64,000 nt of DNA from Endomychus coccineus (lineage: Eukaryota > Arthropoda > Insecta > Coleoptera > Endomychidae). The DNA lies in the NCBI GenBank assembly GCA_958510875.1, contig OY294068.1:36188297-36252296 (forward strand). The letters run 5' to 3'. The notes under the pieces were generated by a model. That model saw only the letters and a list, made by a program, of their open reading frames with translations. It was not told the DNA's origin and ran no database searches. Shown in pieces: positions 11,160 to 22,687 of the stretch. The first letter of the stretch is position 1. Every line of letters begins with the position of its first letter. A program made the translations under genes and the position numbers.

Positions 11160-12603
11160 CCTTGTCTATTTTGTGGCCTAGAGGACTGCGTTGAGGCTCT
11201 ATTGCGCCCTCACATATTGCTATATCCTCATCAGCCTGGTGTATTTCATGAAATTTAGTAGCCTGATGTAGGGGATTCCCTCAGGTGTTGTTTTATCGCC
11301 TCCGAGATATTTCCGACGTCCAATCGCGTATACGGCACCGACACAGCACATACATGGGTGTATCTTCTTCCTCGCCGCAAGCTCTACATGTGGGCTGATC
11401 TACCAGACCCATCGTGCAGAGATGTTTGTTGCATGGGGCGTTCAGGTCAGGACTGCAACAAGATTCCGTATTTCTTGTCTTCTGAACGTCAGCAGATTTT
11501 TCACTCGCTGCTGCTGGAGATCTCCCATTAGTCGCTTGAAGTGCGACATACGGAGCAGTTCTCTACAGTAGGCACTGTGCTCTGTCTCGAGTCAATTTGG
11601 ATTAAAGATTTCGCTGTGGCATGAGAAATGACACAGGTTGGATCTGGTCTAATCGGGGGTTGTTCCGCCACCGCTTTAGCGAATGCGACGACAGTTTTAG
11701 TCCCTTCCCGTCTGGTTTCCTCATACGACTCCCAATCAAGTGTCAATCTATTGGGGTTCTTTACTAGTGCCGTTAGTTCTTTTTTACAATCAAATTGACA
11801 TTGTGAGGTGATTTTTGTATGACTTCAGTGCCTTGAGCATTGTTAGGTTGCTTACTATGATTGTGATTTGCCTATCCTCATGGACTCTCTCCATCATAGT
11901 TCGTGCACATGTTGTAATTGCTACTATTTCCACTTGGAATTTTGTTGCAAGTGTCTCTAGGTTCAAAGAAATTATTTCTACTTAGTACCGATTTTTCCAG
12001 CATCTGTACTTATTTCGGTCTTGGTGGCTTTCGTAAATCATACGGAATCTCCTGGTATCATATAAGGAAAGCCCCGAGCGTTGTCTTGACCATTAAAGGT
12101 TTGAATCGTGAACGGTACGACAGTGCTGTGAACCTTGATCTTGTCAGATCTCATTCCCAATGGCTCAAGTGATTCAAGCAATCCAAGAATGCAGCAATTC
12201 AAGAATGCGTCGGCCATTTTGGTCGACTTTTTCTCGTTCAATAAGATCAAAGCGATACGCTCCTCTTATAGCTTATGCCTGAATGGCGAGGTGCAGTGAC
12301 TTCAACTCTAACAGCCTGTTCATCGCAGCCGTTGTGGTGGTCGATATTGCACCTACTATTTCTGAGCACGCCAGCCTCTGAATTCTGTTCAGGGAATGCA
12401 AAAAACTAGGTCTTGTATGTTTCCAATGTCCTTTCTCCTCGTGAAGGGTACAATGGTTATTTTCGAAGGATTCACTTTGAGTCCTTCTTGGTTGCACCAT
12501 TTTTCTACGGTGTTCAGTGCTTGCTGCATCAGAAATGCCATTGTGCTGTCGAAATTCCCTTGTACTATAATGACGATGTCATTCGCAGAATCCGTTGCTC
12601 AAT
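11160..12603 (-). mobile_element. Nested RNase H-type LINE (Loner/LOA/R1-like), 5'-truncated
   Basis: Minus-strand insertion, 1,444 bp, bounded by an 11 bp duplication. Reading from 12603, it begins in the RT catalytic box (ANDIVIIVQG), then WCNQEGLKVNPSK and IVPFTRRK. After an apparent internal deletion come IQRLACSEIVGAI and TTTAAMNRLLELKSLHL, then a decayed RNase H (FQVEIVAITTCA). It ends with a zinc-ribbon-like C-terminus (PCNKHLCTMGL, then CRACGEEEDTPMYVLCRC) at about 11430-11340. Motif order matches LINEs of the I/R1/Loner group with RNase H. It has many stops and frameshifts. The adjoining 3' tail (11160-11180) is not poly(A). Confidence 0.75.
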
Positions 12604-12614
12604 CTTAGGACCGA
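12604..12614. repeat. Target-site duplication, right (CTTAGGACCGA)
   Basis: Perfect copy of 11149-11159 on the far side of the nested LINE. Confidence 0.85.
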
Positions 12615-13426
12615 TCATGCCCTTACTATACATTAACTCTATTTTTGCCATCAACACGTGTGACTAAATCTTATCTTATGCAGATGATAGGTACTGTAGT
12701 AATTTTCAGGGCTAAAACTTTGAACGTATTAGAAATCTTAGTAGAATCTGAACTATTACTGTTTCACGGATGGTTCAATGGCAAAATGCTCACAGCGAAT
12801 ATCGCAAATACAAAATACCTATCTTGACCTTTGCAAACTAAAGAACTACTTAACTTCTCCCCAGTCATGTTTAGCAATTAAGATGATATATCAAATGTAG
12901 ATTCTTTTAAATATTCAGATTTATGATGGATCCATTCTTAACCTAGAGAGGAAATTGAGTTGCATCCTATACGAATCTAGATTATTAGAACTATACCACT
13001 GTTAAGAGTAATTCACACAGCTTAGGTAAAATCTCACCTTATGTATGAGATTATTGCTTGGGGAGGCGCACTCAATGTTCACACGCACGGGCTGGACATG
13101 AGAATAATGCGTGGCAGAAGCCATCTACATTCTTCAAATCACTTTTAGAAGACGCTGAGTTGTAAGATATAAAAATAGAATACCTATATTTGAATTCACA
13201 TTCACATATTGTATTGTTTCAGTTTCTGAAAACGTCAATGGCATATAGTTCCAATCAATACATTGAAACATGAAACAAAGTCTATGTGCAGGAAATAGTA
13301 CATTGCTAGTAGTAAGAGCAATACATTCCCGGACGACAATGTAAATGTACAAATATAAACATTCCTTCAGCTAAAGTCAACTGTTCCTACGGATGTTAGC
13401 TGGTTCTTCTAAGCGAACTCCGTGGA

Positions 13427-13890
13427 CATCATCATCATCATCATTTGAGGGGAGTTTAACCCCCAAATGCACTCAGGTCACTTAGTTGGGCACATTGTGC
13501 GCTCCGTGGTCAGAAGCCTATTTTATTCTAGCAGGCTTGTGGCCCGCCAGAAGTTCAGAATATTGCCGACGCTGGCTTTTATTTGTTGTTCTGGGAGCAA
13601 TGGGGGTGTCTGAGGCATGTCAATGCAGTGCACTCCAAGAGGATGTGAGAAGCAGTTTCTTCCGCCTCTCTGTATTTCCTTCATATAGGATCATTGGCGA
13701 TGCCCATAGTAGGAACGTGTTCATTAGGATGGCAGTGACCGGTTATTCTAGTTAGCTCTCTGATGTCCATTCTATTCAGAGAAACAAGATTCTTCGAGAG
13801 CCTAGGCACAGGCTCTTTAATGAAGAGCCTGTCAACCTCATGCGTGAGGATTCACAGTTTAGGCTACTCCTGTTATCCGTGGACAACACC
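13427..13890 (-). mobile_element. RNase H-type LINE 3' end with (ATG)n tail
   Basis: On the minus strand, from about 13850, the text reads NRMDIRELTRITGHCH and then HVPTMGIANDPI, the C-terminal block of RNase H LINEs. It continues through EETASH-like text and ILNFWRATSLLE to a stop. The 3' UTR is GC-richer and ends in six CAT/ATG units at 13427-13444. The last 140 bp are closely similar to the plus-strand copy at 36760-37023, which ends in GAT units. Only the C-terminus and UTR survive. Confidence 0.7.
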
Positions 13891-15149
13891 CAATGAATAT
13901 TTATAACAATGATATATTCAATCAGCAGAAGTATAGAAGCAAAAAAATTCTCTAACAGGAAGAAGGTTTTTGAAGGATGTTAAGATCTAGGAAAAGAAAC
14001 TCAAAGTGTTGCAATATAAGTAGTTGTGAGTATCCTTTGATGGATACACTGACACAATTAGTTATCATCGTCATCAGTGTTATTGCAATTCATTTTCCCT
14101 TAATTTGAGGAAAAATTACTTGATTCTTGAAAAATTTCTACATTACGTTTTTTTTATTGGAAACAAGAATTTCGTATATAAATTATCCCTTCTTTTCTCA
14201 GTTTCAAATCACTCAGAGCATCCATTTGTGTAAGCATACTTTGACTGAAACTTGAAGTGAAGTTTTGGCATGTGAATAGCACACATCAATATGTCAATAT
14301 TTCATATTATTAACTCAAGCGTTCTCTCTAGTGACATCATTTATGACACCCTATTTGTTGAACCATTACATCCACAATAAAGGTCTAATGTATGTCTGTG
14401 GCAAGCATTGAGATCAGATTCCGGCCTGGGGTTTGACACCCGCGTTACTTCATTTAACGGGAATGATGAGGGGATATTGGAACAGGGGTGTCATGCCGGT
14501 CGTAGTCTTTACATTGCTGACTAAGCATGATGGCATTTCCTATAGATCATTTGAAAATTATAGTACACAACTAACGTACTGCATGTAAGAGAGATAATAC
14601 ATTGTTTCCAGAAGCTTATTGTGTCCATATTGTTGAACTGAAAACTTCTCATCTCCCCAGAATTTTTATTGAAAAATATATCTCACTCAATTTACACTAT
14701 ATCCTTCATCCATTAAACTGAATCAGAAATTGGAGGAGAAACTGCTCCAAAACAAACAGAAATCATTTGGTATTTGAATTCCTCTCAATGTATAGATGAG
14801 AGGCCCAGTTTTAAATTCATTCCTTTTTCCAATTGACCTTGCAGATTTGTGTTGATGAAGAATAATACCTAACCTCTGTTCAATGCTTGGAAATTTCCAA
14901 TTATCACCAGATCCGAAACAAAAACTATTCCGGGAAGCTGAATATCATGAAATACCTCTTTAAATTTTGATATCTTCTTTCTCCTATCTGTATGAGAAAT
15001 TACTATGCAATAGGCTTATGCATTTTTCCACAAAATACAAGATTCTTAATAAAAAGCAACATGAACTTCTTCAGGAACTTAATTCGGAAGTAACAGTTTG
15101 CAAATTTATTGATTCGATTTTATTATCCTTGGAAGAAATATGAAGTCAA
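13891..15149. other. Unassigned DNA
   Basis: No recognisable coding remnant. A slightly GC-richer patch around 14400-14520 holds no domain I can name. Confidence 0.5.
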
Positions 15150-15620
15150 AGCTAAATAATTAGCTTTGATGGTAAGCTTCTTGGAAGGTAGAACGTAAAG
15201 AGTAATAATCTCAGAAAGTGGTAAACATTTCATATCCGATGAAAGGTCTGTGCAAATAGGAGTACCTGAAGCTTCTGTGATTGGTCTAATTCTATTCTAG
15301 ATCTATATTGATTACCCACTCAAAGTTATTCCAGAGGGTAGAAAGTTAATGATCAATCAAGCAGATGATAGTAATTTCAAAGTACCTGCAAACAATCTAT
15401 CCCATCCAGAGACTGAAGTTGCTCCTACGCTCCCAAAGATTGAGATGTGTATAAATAACTAGCGAACCCACAAAAAAAATTTCATCATTTTTAACTTCAA
15501 GGCATAGTAGACAACAAATACATTGAATATGAATAGCGAAGTTTCAGAACGTCTCGGAATTGGTATAGTAAAAAACCTCAACTGGTATAAAGGAATAGAA
15601 TAACGATGTGAACGATTGAG
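15150..15620 (+). mobile_element. LINE RT fragment (family B)
   Basis: Frame pieces VQIGVPEASVIGLILF, IYIDYPLKVIPEG and NQADDSNFKVPANNLSH correspond to the RT PQG...LGPILF, IYINDLP and YADD boxes, followed by LGIGIVKNLNWYK. Stops and shifts are present. The ADDSN.KV.AN.LSH text also occurs at about 28500 on the minus strand, so the two fragments come from one family. Confidence 0.65.
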
Positions 15621-15735
15621 TTAAGGGTGATTATTCTATATTCATAAGCAACATACTTACTGTTATTGGGATATACATTTATCAATCAATCCTTTTAATT
15701 TCCAAACAAGATTCTAATTTTAATTTTTTTTTCAA

Positions 15736-17480
15736 TTACAATACACGTAACTCAATATTATATTCTCTGTGGAGGAGACGGTAGTGGCCCCGGTGACCAG
15801 AGGATGCCTGCAAGGAGGAGTACTCTCCCCGCTTCTTTGAAATCTGGTCGTGGACGGTCTGATGGAGGCCCTCCAGTACAAAGAATACATAACCCTTGGT
15901 TATGCCTAATACATAGTTGCCTTGGCACAAGGAAAATACAACACCGCGATCAGAAATCAAATGCAAGAAGCTCTGAACCTGGTAATAACATGGAGGGATT
16001 AAATATCAGTTTCCAAAAAGCCACTATAGTAGCATTCACTCGAAAACGCAAATTAGAGAGCCTGGGACTTCTTAAACTATTAGGAGAAACTGTACAAATG
16101 AAGAATGAGGTCAAATAATCCAGGGTGATACTACACTCGAAACTGAACAGAGACCAACATCTGAAAAAGGTGACCATAGAAGTGATGACCTAACAATTTT
16201 TGGCAAAGCGTTCCTCCGGGAAAAATGAGGGCTGAGACCAGACATGTTGTACAACATGGGGGTACAGCCTGCATCGTATCTTTGATATGGTGACCTGAGA
16301 CACAACAAAGAGGAGACCATGACAAGACTGATCAAGGTTCAAAGACTTGCATGTCTTGAGATCACATGAGCTGTGACATCCACGCCCACTGCAGCAATGG
16401 AAACACCACAGTGACTGCCTCTCATCCACACGTTGGTCCAGGTAGAGCCAAGGCTGGGTGTCCTCAGAATACAAAACACACTGAATAATGTTCACATTAG
16501 ACCAGGACACTACGTAAGATTCGTGTTCAACAACGTGTTAGGCATGAGAACAGATCACATTCCAGAACGATACTCTTTCGATACACATTCAAGGTATCAT
16601 TACCAGATAGAACTGAATGAGAAAACACAGGCCTGGGCACCATTTCAAGAGGAAAAATCTGAAACACAGACGGGTCTAAGACTGAAAAAGGTGCAGATGC
16701 AGGAGCATACCTGAAAATCTAAAGACCGGCTTCAGATATTCATTGGGCAAACATACTCCCGTTTTTCAAGCAGAGTTATATACAATCCTCCAATATCCGA
16801 ATGAAAACAGTCGGAGAGCCATCGAAGATGAGCGGATCCATATAAGGACGGATAGTCAGGCTTGGCTTCAGCCAGTGAAAAGTCAGGAAGTGACATCTCA
16901 AATGGTATGGATCTGCAAAGAGGAACTGGGAACATCGGCAGAACGGAACTGCGTTAAGCTGATTTGGGTGCTGAGACATGAAAAAGTGTACGAATTTGCA
17001 CAAAAATGGTCGAAAAAGATCCAGATCGAGATTCAGATCCAATACCAAAACGTTTAGTACGAAGATCTGTAGGAGACTGGATCCTAGAAAACTAAAAAGA
17101 ATACTGGGAAAAAATCCCTGAAAACAAACACTGGCAAAAATACATCAAAAGACCGTGTCACAGAAGAACGACAGACATTAAACAGGGAAAAAATAAAAGT
17201 CGTAACAGGCCATACAGTCATGACTGACCATACGCCAATCAAGGGGCACGTCAAAAAGATGGGACTGTTCAACGGCGACCTGAGATGCGGACTCTGCGAT
17301 AAGGATCCAGAAAAAGAGACACGTATAATATGTAAATGCGAGGCACTGGACCGCAAAAGACAGTCAATTTTTGAAGAGGCTACCGGTGATCCAGTATATA
17401 TAGCTCTCATCCAGTAAAGGACAAATTTGTGCAAGGCATAAGAGTACTGGAGTGGGTACTGTGATCAAAAAATACGGGTA
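15736..17480 (+). mobile_element. RNase H-type LINE, RT C-terminus to 3' part (Loner/LOA-like)
   Basis: Decayed plus-strand ORF2. The RT end reads VTRGCLQGGVLSPLL and NLVVDGLMEAL (15790-15870), then ATIVAFTRKRKLE (16015-16055). A linker contains LIKVQRLACLEIT and TPTAAME (16320-16400), followed by an RNase H domain (16660-17060). A C-terminal zinc-ribbon-like block (17215-17350) reads TGHTVMTDHTPIKGHVKK, LRCGLCDKDPEKETR and CKCEAL. The order matches the Loner/LOA/R1 group. At least six stops or shifts break it. It lies about 115 bp after the family B fragment, with no visible target duplication. Confidence 0.8.
16660..17060 (+). pseudogene. RNase H domain of the LINE ORF2
   Basis: The first catalytic Asp lies in TDGSKTEKGADAGAY (from 16669). 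A stop or shift follows, then the 104-codon frame from 16743 gives LGKHTPVFQAELYTIL with the catalytic Glu, IHIRTDSQAW with the second Asp, and VKLIWVLRHE where WVPGH is usual. The domain would remove element RNA from the cDNA hybrid. The fourth metal ligand region is not recognisable, so it is inactive. Confidence 0.75.
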
Positions 17481-18900
17481 AGATAGAATGGGCCAGCAGC
17501 CCTAAGTGTCAACGGAAGCAACAGCCAGACGAGCCATTCACTTTTGATGAGTATGTAAATAAGAAGGGTATGCTAAGAAATTTTTTTTATAAGTTTTCTC
17601 TTTACATCTTCTGCGTTTAAAATTTTCGCGTTTTCATGTAAAATAGGATATTTAATACGATAGTGCAATATGAATGTGCTATGATAAGGCACTTTTATAT
17701 AATCGAAGAAAATAGCCACTCATATTTCTTTATTCACCTGGATAGTCGATCATATTGCATATCATGTGATCGAATTCATGTTTTTATAGGGGGAGCCATG
17801 AAATAATCGCAATAACTATCAAATTTCTTAAAATTGGTGTTGCAATCGAATATCCTCTCAACCATCAGCGTGTAGATGTTAACATGAGGGAAAGGTGCGC
17901 AACTTGTCATGCCAAAAAAAACTGGTAATACAGTAAATACTGTTGAGTGTTTTTTTTATCGTTTATGCGTTATGTACAATTAGTGTTTGCCAAAATTGTA
18001 AATGATTAGTTTTATCATCTCCTGCAATACTATGAGGTGCCAGTTTATCCGTTTTTTAATATAAGTTTTTTTTTTACTTTAGTCATCTTACAAATATTTT
18101 CAAATTGGATCGCGTTGACTTGTTAGTAACAGTTGGGGGTAATGAGATGGTCGGTTACAGTAGTAGGTAAACTCGGAAGCGAAAATAATGAGAGAAGGGT
18201 AGGAGAACTTAGTGATCCAAGGATCAGCTACTTCATTAAGCTGAATGTCATCATTCTCACTCAAAAATCTACTCATTGATCGAGAAAAATTAATTAGCCA
18301 GCAATAGCAGCGCCTTGCTTGCTTACAACAAAAATAACAATTCATTGGGGAAAGTATCTCGAAAATCTTGGAAACTTAATAATAATTATGAAAGTTATGT
18401 TAGATAGTTGTGTTTATATTTATGAGCAGAACAATGGCATAGCTTCGTATAACAGCAGTTATTAGTTCATAGCTTAGAATGTAAACAGGTCCAAGGTCAA
18501 ATCGTTTGATTGAAAGAAACTGTAATAATTGTTTTTCGCAAAACTTATTTCAAGAAATCTATATGGACAGGAATCTGCAAATCCGAATTCTTGAACAAGG
18601 CAACAGCCCACAGCTCGAATGAAACCACAATCCTGCCATTCCTATTCGCATTACTTTCTATGCAAAGAATGTTTCAGATCTCTACTATATTCATTTTGTG
18701 CATTGCTATGAAAAAAAAATCGAATATTCAAGTTGGCATGCGAGAACTAATGTGTGATCTTCTGAATTTCACTGTAAATAAGAATTTTACTGAATGGAAG
18801 AGGGAAAACAATATTATTTTTAGAACATATTTGGAAAAATGGATTTAATATACTACTGTTTCGACATATAATATTCAATCTTGGCTTCCTTCATTAGTCT
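17481..18900. other. Unassigned AT-rich DNA
   Basis: Poly-T runs and short frames only. An 81-codon minus frame at 18100-18345 and a 112-codon plus frame at 18510-18848 have no domain I can identify. Confidence 0.5.
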
Positions 18901-18985
18901 CTTTGTGACGAAGTCGAAAGAGCATATAATAGGATGCCTGACTGTCATTCAGTAGTATCGGGTTCGATTCCTTGAAGCAGAAAAC
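18901..18985 (+). pseudogene. tRNA-Asp-like relic or SINE head
   Basis: A perfect B-box GGTTCGATTCC sits at 18961-18971. About 55 bp upstream is an A-box-like GTGACGAAGTCGAAAGAGC. Between them CTGA-CTGTCAT-TCAG forms an anticodon arm with a GTC (Asp) anticodon in the right loop position. The acceptor ends do not pair, so it is not a functional tRNA. It may be a tRNA pseudogene or the head of a tRNA-derived SINE. A T-run follows soon after (18989-18994), which could act as a Pol III stop. Confidence 0.45.
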
Positions 18986-19063
18986 TTTTTTGTACATTTT
19001 TTCAAAAACAGTATTAATTTGAATATTATGCTTTACTTATAAATGATTTATTCATTTATCATT

Positions 19064-19480
19064 ATTTTCACTAATGCGAAGAGCACCTTATAGAATGGGG
19101 AACAATTATATAGAATCAGTAATCAAATCAGAAATGATTTGCAGGGAATAACTTTGGCACGTACACTATTCATCTATTCTTCAAGCGGCAACATATTTCT
19201 AGTTTTTTTTTCATTCTATGCAAAAAGAAAAAGCCCTTACATCTTTCAACGTTTAATTTCCATTCATCAGCATATTTTCACTAATGCGAAGAGCACCTTA
19301 TAGAATGGGGAACAATTATATAGAATCAGTAATCAAATCAGAAATGATTTGCAGGGAATAACTTTGGCACGTACACTATTCATCTATTCTTCAAGCGGCA
19401 ACATATTTCTAGTTTTTTTTTCATTCTATGCAAAAAGAAAAAGCCCTTACATCTTTCAACGTTTAATTTCCATTCATCAG
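19064..19480. repeat. Perfect tandem duplication, 210 bp period
   Basis: 19064-19273 is repeated at 19274-19480 with no difference that I could see; the second copy lacks only the last three bases. It includes two T-runs and A-runs, which would normally drift quickly. This points to a recent duplication or an assembly duplication. Confidence 0.9.
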
Positions 19481-19559
19481 TTAGAGTATCGTCAACGGTA
19501 AGATTTTTGTTGAAATCGTGAAATATGTTAGACACCCACTTCAATAAACCTTGTAGATG

Positions 19560-20095
19560 TTTGTACTTTTTCTTGAATTTTATTGAAATTATGCGTATCA
19601 AAGTCTGTTTTGTAATAGGGCGTTCCATCACCCTCCTATCTCACCTGCACATACAATTTTCGGGATATATAGATCTTCATGTCTACTGTTTTTTCAATTT
19701 AGTAAACGAAACGTGAAGTTGCAGTTTCGTATGAACCTATAAAGTTCTTACAATTGCGGGTTTCCATATTTATAACCGTGAATGGTTGCCAACTGCTGCC
19801 ACTCCCGGAATTTCCTTTTTTCTCTCTCAATGAGGGAGTGAGCACTGTCTACTTCAAGATGTGTATGTCCTCTCATGAGAAATTTTTGGTTGATAATCTT
19901 TAGGGATGGTATTACATTTAACAACCAGAAATAACACATAACCATGACCATATTCCTATTTTGGTAAAGACAATTTTCGGACCATATGATAATTCCTTCC
20001 AGAGCTCCATTCCAATTGCGTACAGCCCATTTTAAGATTCTAGAAGCCATCTCATTTGCTCCTGGGTTGGCCTTTGACTAATCGCACATTATAAA
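19560..20095 (-). pseudogene. DUF7869-like domain relic
   Basis: The minus-strand 100-codon frame at 20050-19748 reads WAVRNWNGALEGIIIWSEN, CLYQNRNMVMVMCYFWLL, KIINQKFLMRGHTHLEVD and SAHSLIEREKRK. This matches, from memory, the domain often annotated DUF7869 in insect genomes (WSDNC.GQNRN ... KFL..GHT..E.DS.H..IER). It is repeated in insect genomes and likely of transposon origin. After stops, GDGTPYYKTDFDTHNF (about 19620-19575) looks like its C-terminal continuation. Function is unknown. The N-terminal part is missing and the frame is broken. Confidence 0.55.
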
Positions 20096-20099
20096 AGTG

Positions 20100-22170
20100 G
20101 TTTCTTTAGCAGTACCGTCATGAATGGTATATTAGCGTAATAGCAGGTACCCAAAAAGATACGTAGATCATCACCCAGATAAGTCGTCACAACAAAATTG
20201 GTTTGAATTACAGTGTCAAATACTTAATCTTACAACATTTCTCAATGATGTTTTTGAGTTATGTCACTTCCACGATCTTCATTTTCAATCAACTGGCGAC
20301 ATTCTTCACTTCTCACTATTTCCTATATTTTATACGTTCTCGAATTCATTTTGAAAGAGTTTTTATCCTATTGGAATAAGACAATACACTTGAAATTTTG
20401 GTTTAATTACCGAAACAACAAGGTACAGCTCCATCTTCACTACTCTTGACTTAATACTGTTTATTTTTGGTGCGATATTTCCTATAAAGGGCGCTTATAT
20501 AATTACGCTTAAGTTTCGACTCCGGGATGAAACTGTGCTATATGAGGTATCACATGATACTGATTTTCACCAGAAAAACAGGGGAGTTAATATCATTTTG
20601 AAATGAGTATCCTTGTAATTATCAAAGCATTTTATACTCTTTTGCACCAAAAAGATGGGAACAAATAATGCATAATTTTTTATTGAACTAGTTAAAAAAA
20701 ATTAGAAGTCAACATATATTTATTTTGGGGAACAGATTATGGAAATGATTAGAACATCTTAACAGGAAATTCAACGTAATCAAATTGAGGATAATTCCAT
20801 TATCTCATCCATCAGCAAAATTTCTGTTCCGAACGGTCAGGACTATCATAAATTGTATTATATGATATTTTACTTCAGGTGTTAAAAACTCTGAAAAAAT
20901 AAACAACAACTCAACAAGATCTCTCTATCGGTATAAACGGGGAAAAACTGAAATGTTTCACCCTTCATTTAATCAACTCAAGAAAATTCACTGAAAGAGA
21001 AATCATATTGATTCGTCCCTTTGTTTGTTATGAATTATTGAAAGTTAGACACATCTTTCGTAAATCGTTAAATACGATAAGGCAGAGTTAGGGGTCAAAT
21101 AATTAATGTTGATCCCACAGGGATGGCGTCCACAGTATTTCTGAAGATAAAGCACTTCATACGTAACTCGTAGCTCCACGAAAATATGAGTATTTAGCAA
21201 ATTGCAATTCTATATAGTAATTTTCAACCATAGCTGTGTTAACATAATATGAAGAACCATCGACGAATTGTTCCAATGAAATACAAACTTTTCTGTACTA
21301 TCGCAAGTACGTATTTGGAATGTGTGTGTGTGTGTGTGTGCATTCTACAATCTGAACACAAGACAGACAATAAGCCATTTAGTTCACCCTAGTTGCGCTT
21401 CTATTAGCAGACAATAAGAACTAACTGAAGGGAGGCACTTGTTCTCGGTCAGATTTCAACTTGTTTGTGACATGCTGAAGCCCCCATTATTTATGCGATT
21501 TAGGGCCGACCAACGGGCACCCAAGGCATGTGGAGGGGTGACTTATGAAGCACAATTTCATTTTGAATTAGACATATTTATAAGGGTGGTAGCATCCCAT
21601 AAATTCATTATGATTTAATTCCTTGAGTGCATTTGACTTATGAATTATAAAATTGAGCTACAGCCATTCTAAAAATACAATTCATTCTATTATTCTTCGC
21701 GACTCTGCTTTCTTTTTTAAAAGAATTAACTAATTCATCGAAAGAGCCAATGAGGAATGAGCGTGAATTGATTTGACGTTGATATTATGTCGATAAACTT
21801 GGTTTGTTAGTTTCATTACAAAAATTCCAATCGATTTTCGAAGTGAAAGTTTACATAAGGTTAATTGTATATATCAGCTGTGTGGAAACGGAAATTATCG
21901 TTCAGGAAACAGAAAATGGAGGGAAGGGATGCACCTTATATATAGTGATTCGTTCTCTATACGTTATAGTTCCTTCTCGTATTATGCTGAAAAATTGGTC
22001 CTGATTTCATAACGAGAATGCTCACAGAGAAACATTCCTTGATGAACAAAAAATGAACAACTCTCAGGAACTGCAATGCTAACTTCAAAACGAAAGTAAG
22101 AATGGAATTTATTTCATTAATAATAATATAGTTACAGAAAGTCAAGAGAGCATAAAAATCTGTAATGGAT
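20100..22170. other. Unassigned AT-rich DNA
   Basis: No supported gene. The only clear structure is a TG microsatellite at 21321-21340. Confidence 0.5.
21321..21340. repeat. (TG)10 microsatellite
   Basis: Ten uninterrupted TG units. Confidence 0.9.
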
Positions 22171-22179
22171 GAAGTGTGA

Positions 22180-22560
22180 AGAGAAGATTAAGGAAAAAGC
22201 TTAGTATAACCTTCACTACAAATAATAAACAATCATTCTCCTCCACTAAACATAATGTTGGAGTACCGATGACCCTTCAGCTACCAAGTGGTCATCATCA
22301 GAGTCAACTGATGATGCCTACATGGTTGCTGGAAGGTTCTCAGATCAAACTTTATTTTCAGTGGGTACTATCGTATTAAATGTCATATCTTCAATGTGAA
22401 CACGCAGAAGATGTGAAGAGAAGATTTATAAAAAAAGACTCTCAGCATACCCTACGTATTTACATATTCATCGAAAGTGAATGGTTCACATTGCACTATC
22501 GTATTAAATATTCTATTTCGAATCTCACAAAATTCTTCATACGTTGAATATCAATTTTGG
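22180..22560 (-). repeat. Dispersed repeat with hammerhead-like segment, copy 1
   Basis: Shares two blocks in the same order with 27530-27860. One is a segment around 22255-22300 (reverse complement CTGAAGGGTCATCGGTACTC). The other, around 22455-22560, contains GGTTCACATTGCA. Upstream of the first block on the minus strand lies CTGATGA followed by an imperfect hairpin and GAAG, which resembles a decayed hammerhead core. Possibly a PLE terminal region of another family. Confidence 0.5.
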
Positions 22561-22687
22561 AATTGTTGAAAAATTTTATGCACTTATAATTTAGAATAGA
22601 GGTTTTTTTTTGCGGAGTTGAAGAAAACCTATTATGGGGAGGTTAATAATGGAATAATGATTCTCGACCAGATTTTAATGATATATA

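Larger units (their letters stand above)
10780..13345 (+). mobile_element. LINE reverse transcriptase remnant (plus), split by a nested LINE
   Basis: Translated pieces in order are FISTVAKIV (10780s), YQFGFMERG (about 10870), FDLQKAFDTI (about 10965) and FGLPQSTTLGP (up to 11159). After the nested insertion come IMPLLYINSIF (12615 on), SYADD (about 12675), and a C-terminal IIAWGGALNVHTHGLD block (about 13050). This is the RT of a CR1/jockey-type LINE with many stops and shifts. Excising 11160-12603 together with one of the two 11 bp duplicates rejoins the RT in the same frame across the LGP motif. There is no endonuclease, so the copy was already 5'-truncated. The end at 13345 is a guess. Confidence 0.75.

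Noticed and set aside
15736..15966. 76-codon minus frame
   Set aside because: Antisense of the GCLQGGVLSPLL RT box of the plus-strand LINE.
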